Assembly: GCA_002841355.1 (NCBI GenBank) | Contig: PHFB01000001.1 | Coordinates: 370,191 to 434,190, forward strand | DNA length: 64,000 nucleotides | DNA from: Actinobacteria bacterium HGW-Actinobacteria-1 | GTDB lineage: Bacteria; Actinomycetota; Coriobacteriia; Anaerosomatales; Anaerosomataceae | Direction of reading: 5' to 3' | Part shown: piece after piece, positions 61,780 through 64,000 of the stretch | Position numbering within the stretch: position 1 is the first letter of the stretch | How the letters are laid out: every line of letters begins with the position of its first letter | Made by a program: the position numbers and the translations under genes | The notes under the pieces: generated by a model | Database searches by the model: none | What the model saw: only the letters and a program-made list of their open reading frames with translations | What the model was told of the DNA's origin: nothing

Positions 61780-63450
61780 TTATGCGACAACCCTCATGAT
61801 CTCCTCGATCGAGGTCGCTCCCATCCGAACCTTCTCAAGCCCGTCTTGCTTGAGGGTGAGCATCCCCTGCGCCATCGCCACCTGCTTGATCTCCTCGGCA
61901 GTGGCCTCCTTGACGGTGAGGTCGCCGATTTCCTCGGAAAGCAGCATGACCTCATGCAAGCCCATCCGGCCGCGATATCCGGTTCCCCCACACTTCTTGC
62001 AGCCGACGGCTCGGAAGAGCTTGTCAGGCAGATTGTCGGCAGGATAGCCCGCGTCCAATAGTGCCTGCTTCTGAGGAGCGTACTCCTCTTTACAGTCGAC
62101 GCACAGCTTGCGCGCGAGCCTCTGGGCAAGAACACAGTCGACGGCCGACGCCACGAGGAACGGTTCAACACCCATCTCCGTGAGTCGCGTGATCGCGCCC
62201 GGAGCGTCGTTGGTGTGAAGCGTCGAGAGCACGAGGTGACCGGTCAGTGCGGACTCGATGGCGATCTTCGCCGTCTCTTGATCTCGAATCTCACCAACGA
62301 GGATGATGTCCGGCGAACAACGCAAGAACGAGCGCAGCGCACGTGCGAACGTGAGCCCGGCGCGCGCGTTCGTCTGCACCTGGTTGACCCCGGGCAGACG
62401 GTATTCGACAGGATCCTCGGCAGTAAGGATATGCCGGGCAGGATCGTTGAGAACGTTCACGGCACCGTATAGCGTCGTCGATTTGCCGGAACCAGTCGGT
62501 CCGGTAACAAGAATGGCACCGTACGGCTTCCGGAACGACGACTCGAACCGCTCGAGTGTGCCGGGCAGGAAACCGAGATCCTCGAGTCGTAGCATGATGT
62601 TGTCTTTGCGCAGGATTCTCAGAACGATGCGCTCGCCATACACGGTCGGGAGTGTCGATACGCGGAAGTCCATCTTGTGCCCGGCGATGGTGAGCGCGGT
62701 ATGTCCGTCCTGCGGCTTGCGGTTCTCGGCGATATCCATGTCCGACATGATCTTGAACCGAGAGATGATGGCCTGCTGCGTCGCCTTCGGGCTGCGCATG
62801 ACCTCGTGAAGCACGCCGTCCACGCGGTACCGAACGCGTAGGTCCTTCTCTTGAGGCTCGATATGGATGTCAGATGCACGGTCCGAGACCGCTTTGTTGA
62901 TGATGTAGTTGACCAGCTTCACGATCGGAGCCTCGTCTGAGACTTCGGTCAGCGCCTCAAGATCGAGGTTGCCACCCTCTTCGCTGTCGAGGAAGTCCGT
63001 GTCTACGTGCTCGGCAACCTTGTAGAAGTCCTCGATCGCGGCAAGGATATCGTCCTTCGTGGAGATTGCCGGACGAATCTCATAGCCGGTGATGATGCGC
63101 AGGTCGTCGAGCGCGAGCACGTTCTGCGGGTCGGCCATCGCGACAACGAGGTGGTTCTCATCGTCGAACTCGACCGGCATAAGCGTGTAGCGAGCAGCTA
63201 GATCGCGTGGAACGATCGAGATCGCGTGAGGGTCAGGCTTCTTCTCGGCAAAATCGATGTACGGAATACCGATCTGCCGAGCCATCACCGCAAGGATCGC
63301 ACCCTGGGTGGCATAGCCGAGGTCCACCAGAACACGGCCGATAGGACTCCCCGTTGCCTTGTGGACTTCGAGGGCGTCGTTCAACTGACGCTCGGTGATG
63401 ACACCTGCGCGCTGGAGAAGCTGTCCTAGTCGCTGACCTGCTTCCGCCAC
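61780..63450 (-). CDS. pilB: Pilus extension ATPase PilB
   Basis: PilB powers pilin assembly. A GTG at 63450 lies eight bases after AAGGAG and is preferred over a GTG two codons earlier. The 556-residue protein has the N-terminal MshEN-like domain (about 1-150: GQLLQRAGVITERQLNDAL), then the ATPase with Walker A GPTGSGKSTTLYG, the EDPVEYRLPGVNQ Asp box, Walker B DIILVGEIRDQET and the zinc site CVDCKEEY to CKKCGGTG. It is the first gene of the pilB-T-C group. MshEN domains may bind cyclic di-GMP; the sequence is only suggestive. Confidence 0.96.
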   Translation of the reverse strand: MAEAGQRLGQLLQRAGVITERQLNDALEVHKATGSPIGRVLVDLGYATQGAILAVMARQIGIPYIDFAEKKPDPHAISIVPRDLAARYTLMPVEFDDENHLVVAMADPQNVLALDDLRIITGYEIRPAISTKDDILAAIEDFYKVAEHVDTDFLDSEEGGNLDLEALTEVSDEAPIVKLVNYIINKAVSDRASDIHIEPQEKDLRVRYRVDGVLHEVMRSPKATQQAIISRFKIMSDMDIAENRKPQDGHTALTIAGHKMDFRVSTLPTVYGERIVLRILRKDNIMLRLEDLGFLPGTLERFESSFRKPYGAILVTGPTGSGKSTTLYGAVNVLNDPARHILTAEDPVEYRLPGVNQVQTNARAGLTFARALRSFLRCSPDIILVGEIRDQETAKIAIESALTGHLVLSTLHTNDAPGAITRLTEMGVEPFLVASAVDCVLAQRLARKLCVDCKEEYAPQKQALLDAGYPADNLPDKLFRAVGCKKCGGTGYRGRMGLHEVMLLSEEIGDLTVKEATAEEIKQVAMAQGMLTLKQDGLEKVRMGATSIEEIMRVVA

Positions 63451-63563
63451 GAGCACGACTCCTTGATACCGAAGGTCCGGACGAACGAGCCCACACGTCC
63501 CCCCGAACGTGCGTACTCATGGTACGACATAGACACTGCTTTAGGCGACGGATTCGCTTGACG

Positions 63564-64000
63564 TCAGGAACGGCGCTCGTATCGCGTTTCGCCGATGTCC
63601 GCGAGAAGCAGCGCCGCAAGGCGCTGGAACTCAGCGAACGCGCGCGTTCCCGGTCGCACGCCGACCCTGCTGTCCCCGCCCGTGAATTGCAGCTCCACCG
63701 GCGCAACAAGTCGATAATCGTGCGAGTCTGTGGCAGCACCCGGGTTCTCGGCCACCGACTGTTCGACCGCCGAGCGCGTGGCTGCGATGCCGCTGGCCGT
63801 CGACAGAACGCTGCCTGCTGACGGCGCGACTCGCTCGGGCTCGAGGTGCACTACGACCGGCGGAGTCGTCGGCGGCGCCACGTAAGGCGCATCCGGGACG
63901 GTTTCGATTGCAGCAGGCAACGACACTCCTGCAATCAGCTCCTCGAGCATCGAATGCACAGTGGTGAGCGGCAGTTCGGGTTCGGGTTCGGGTTCGGGTT
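63564..64000 (-). CDS. Unrecognised protein, C-terminal part, cut by the right window edge
   Basis: The frame enters from the right edge with repeated Glu-Pro pairs, continues LPLTTVHSMLEELIAG, then a Pro/Val-rich region (PPTTPPVVVHLEPE) and a C-terminal part with DYRLVAPVELQFTGG and AFAEFQRLAALLLADI. A GTG at 63959 is probably an internal valine, since the frame stays open to the edge. No family recognised. It lies 113 bases before pilB, so a pilus or surface role is possible but unproven. Confidence 0.6.
   Translation of the reverse strand, partial: PEPEPEPELPLTTVHSMLEELIAGVSLPAAIETVPDAPYVAPPTTPPVVVHLEPERVAPSAGSVLSTASGIAATRSAVEQSVAENPGAATDSHDYRLVAPVELQFTGGDSRVGVRPGTRAFAEFQRLAALLLADIGETRYERRS
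63975..64000. repeat. Tandem hexanucleotide TTCGGG repeat
   Basis: At least four copies of TTCGGG run to the window edge and continue outside it. On the minus strand they encode Glu-Pro repeats in frame, so copy changes would lengthen or shorten the protein without a frameshift. Confidence 0.85.

Overview
The window is a dense, high-GC bacterial chromosome segment, coding almost wall to wall and mostly on the minus strand. The gene content points to a monoderm Actinomycetota, probably a Coriobacteriia-like or related deep lineage; this is inference from gene content, not a database match. The supporting signs are a division and cell wall (dcw) cluster with ftsZ but no ftsA, SteA and SteB homologues, a TlyA-NadK-RecN block, an Asp23-NusB block, type II dehydroquinase, a DNPR-type MurE (predicting meso-diaminopimelate peptidoglycan), and type IV pilus genes without a PilQ secretin. 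I saw no tRNA, rRNA, CRISPR array, prophage, insertion sequence or attachment site.

Layout. (1) 1-17006: the dcw cluster read leftwards, mraZ-rsmH-ftsL-like-ftsI-murE-murF-mraY-murD-ftsW-murG-murC-murB-ftsQ-ftsZ, many genes overlapping by a few bases. It is driven from a promoter that carries three tandem 10-bp MraZ-type repeats. A plus-strand membrane protein gene (297-818) with its own terminators sits between ftsZ and the truncated start of a PgeF/YfiH-like gene at the left edge. (2) 17196-18808: a plus-strand group with a 47-residue membrane peptide, a DUF4349 lipoprotein and a small membrane protein. (3) 18674-23868: a BMP-family lipoprotein and nucleoside-type ABC transporter. (4) 23926-28910: xerD (possibly leaderless), ald, a DUF3866 gene and pyrG. 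(5) 28919-36160: an envelope block with a divergent MraY-like enzyme, a large membrane lipoprotein with a degenerate phosphatase-like domain, MurJ, a GT2 glycosyltransferase, SteB and SteA. (6) 36215-50844: recN, nadK, tlyA, dxs, xseB, nusB, asp23, accC, a carboxyltransferase-AccB fusion, efp, pepP, aroQ, an aroK-aroB fusion and aroC. (7) 50954-63450: a complete monoderm type IV pilus set, pilB-pilT-pilC-pilA-pilD-pilV-pilW-pilX and pilM-pilN-pilO-pilP-like. (8) 63564-64000: the end of an unrecognised gene with a Glu-Pro hexanucleotide repeat.

How it fits together. Regions 1 and 5 both serve the envelope: lipid II synthesis (MurB to MurG, MraY), flipping (MurJ), polymerisation (FtsW, FtsI), Z-ring assembly and control of peptidoglycan hydrolysis (SteA/SteB). 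The MraY-like enzyme, the membrane lipoprotein, the GT2 enzyme and MurJ next to SteAB could form an uncharacterised envelope-glycan module; this is the best candidate here for undescribed biology. In region 6 a carboxyltransferase fused to AccB takes the place of plain accB in the usual efp-accB-accC-asp23-nusB order, suggesting a two-subunit pyruvate carboxylase-type enzyme. In region 7 a long PilV-like protein with FN3-like and Ig-like regions is a candidate pilus-tip adhesin.

Start codons were moved to positions supported by a Shine-Dalgarno (SD) sequence where the longest open frame ran too far upstream. MurJ appears to lack any normal start codon and may begin at ATC.
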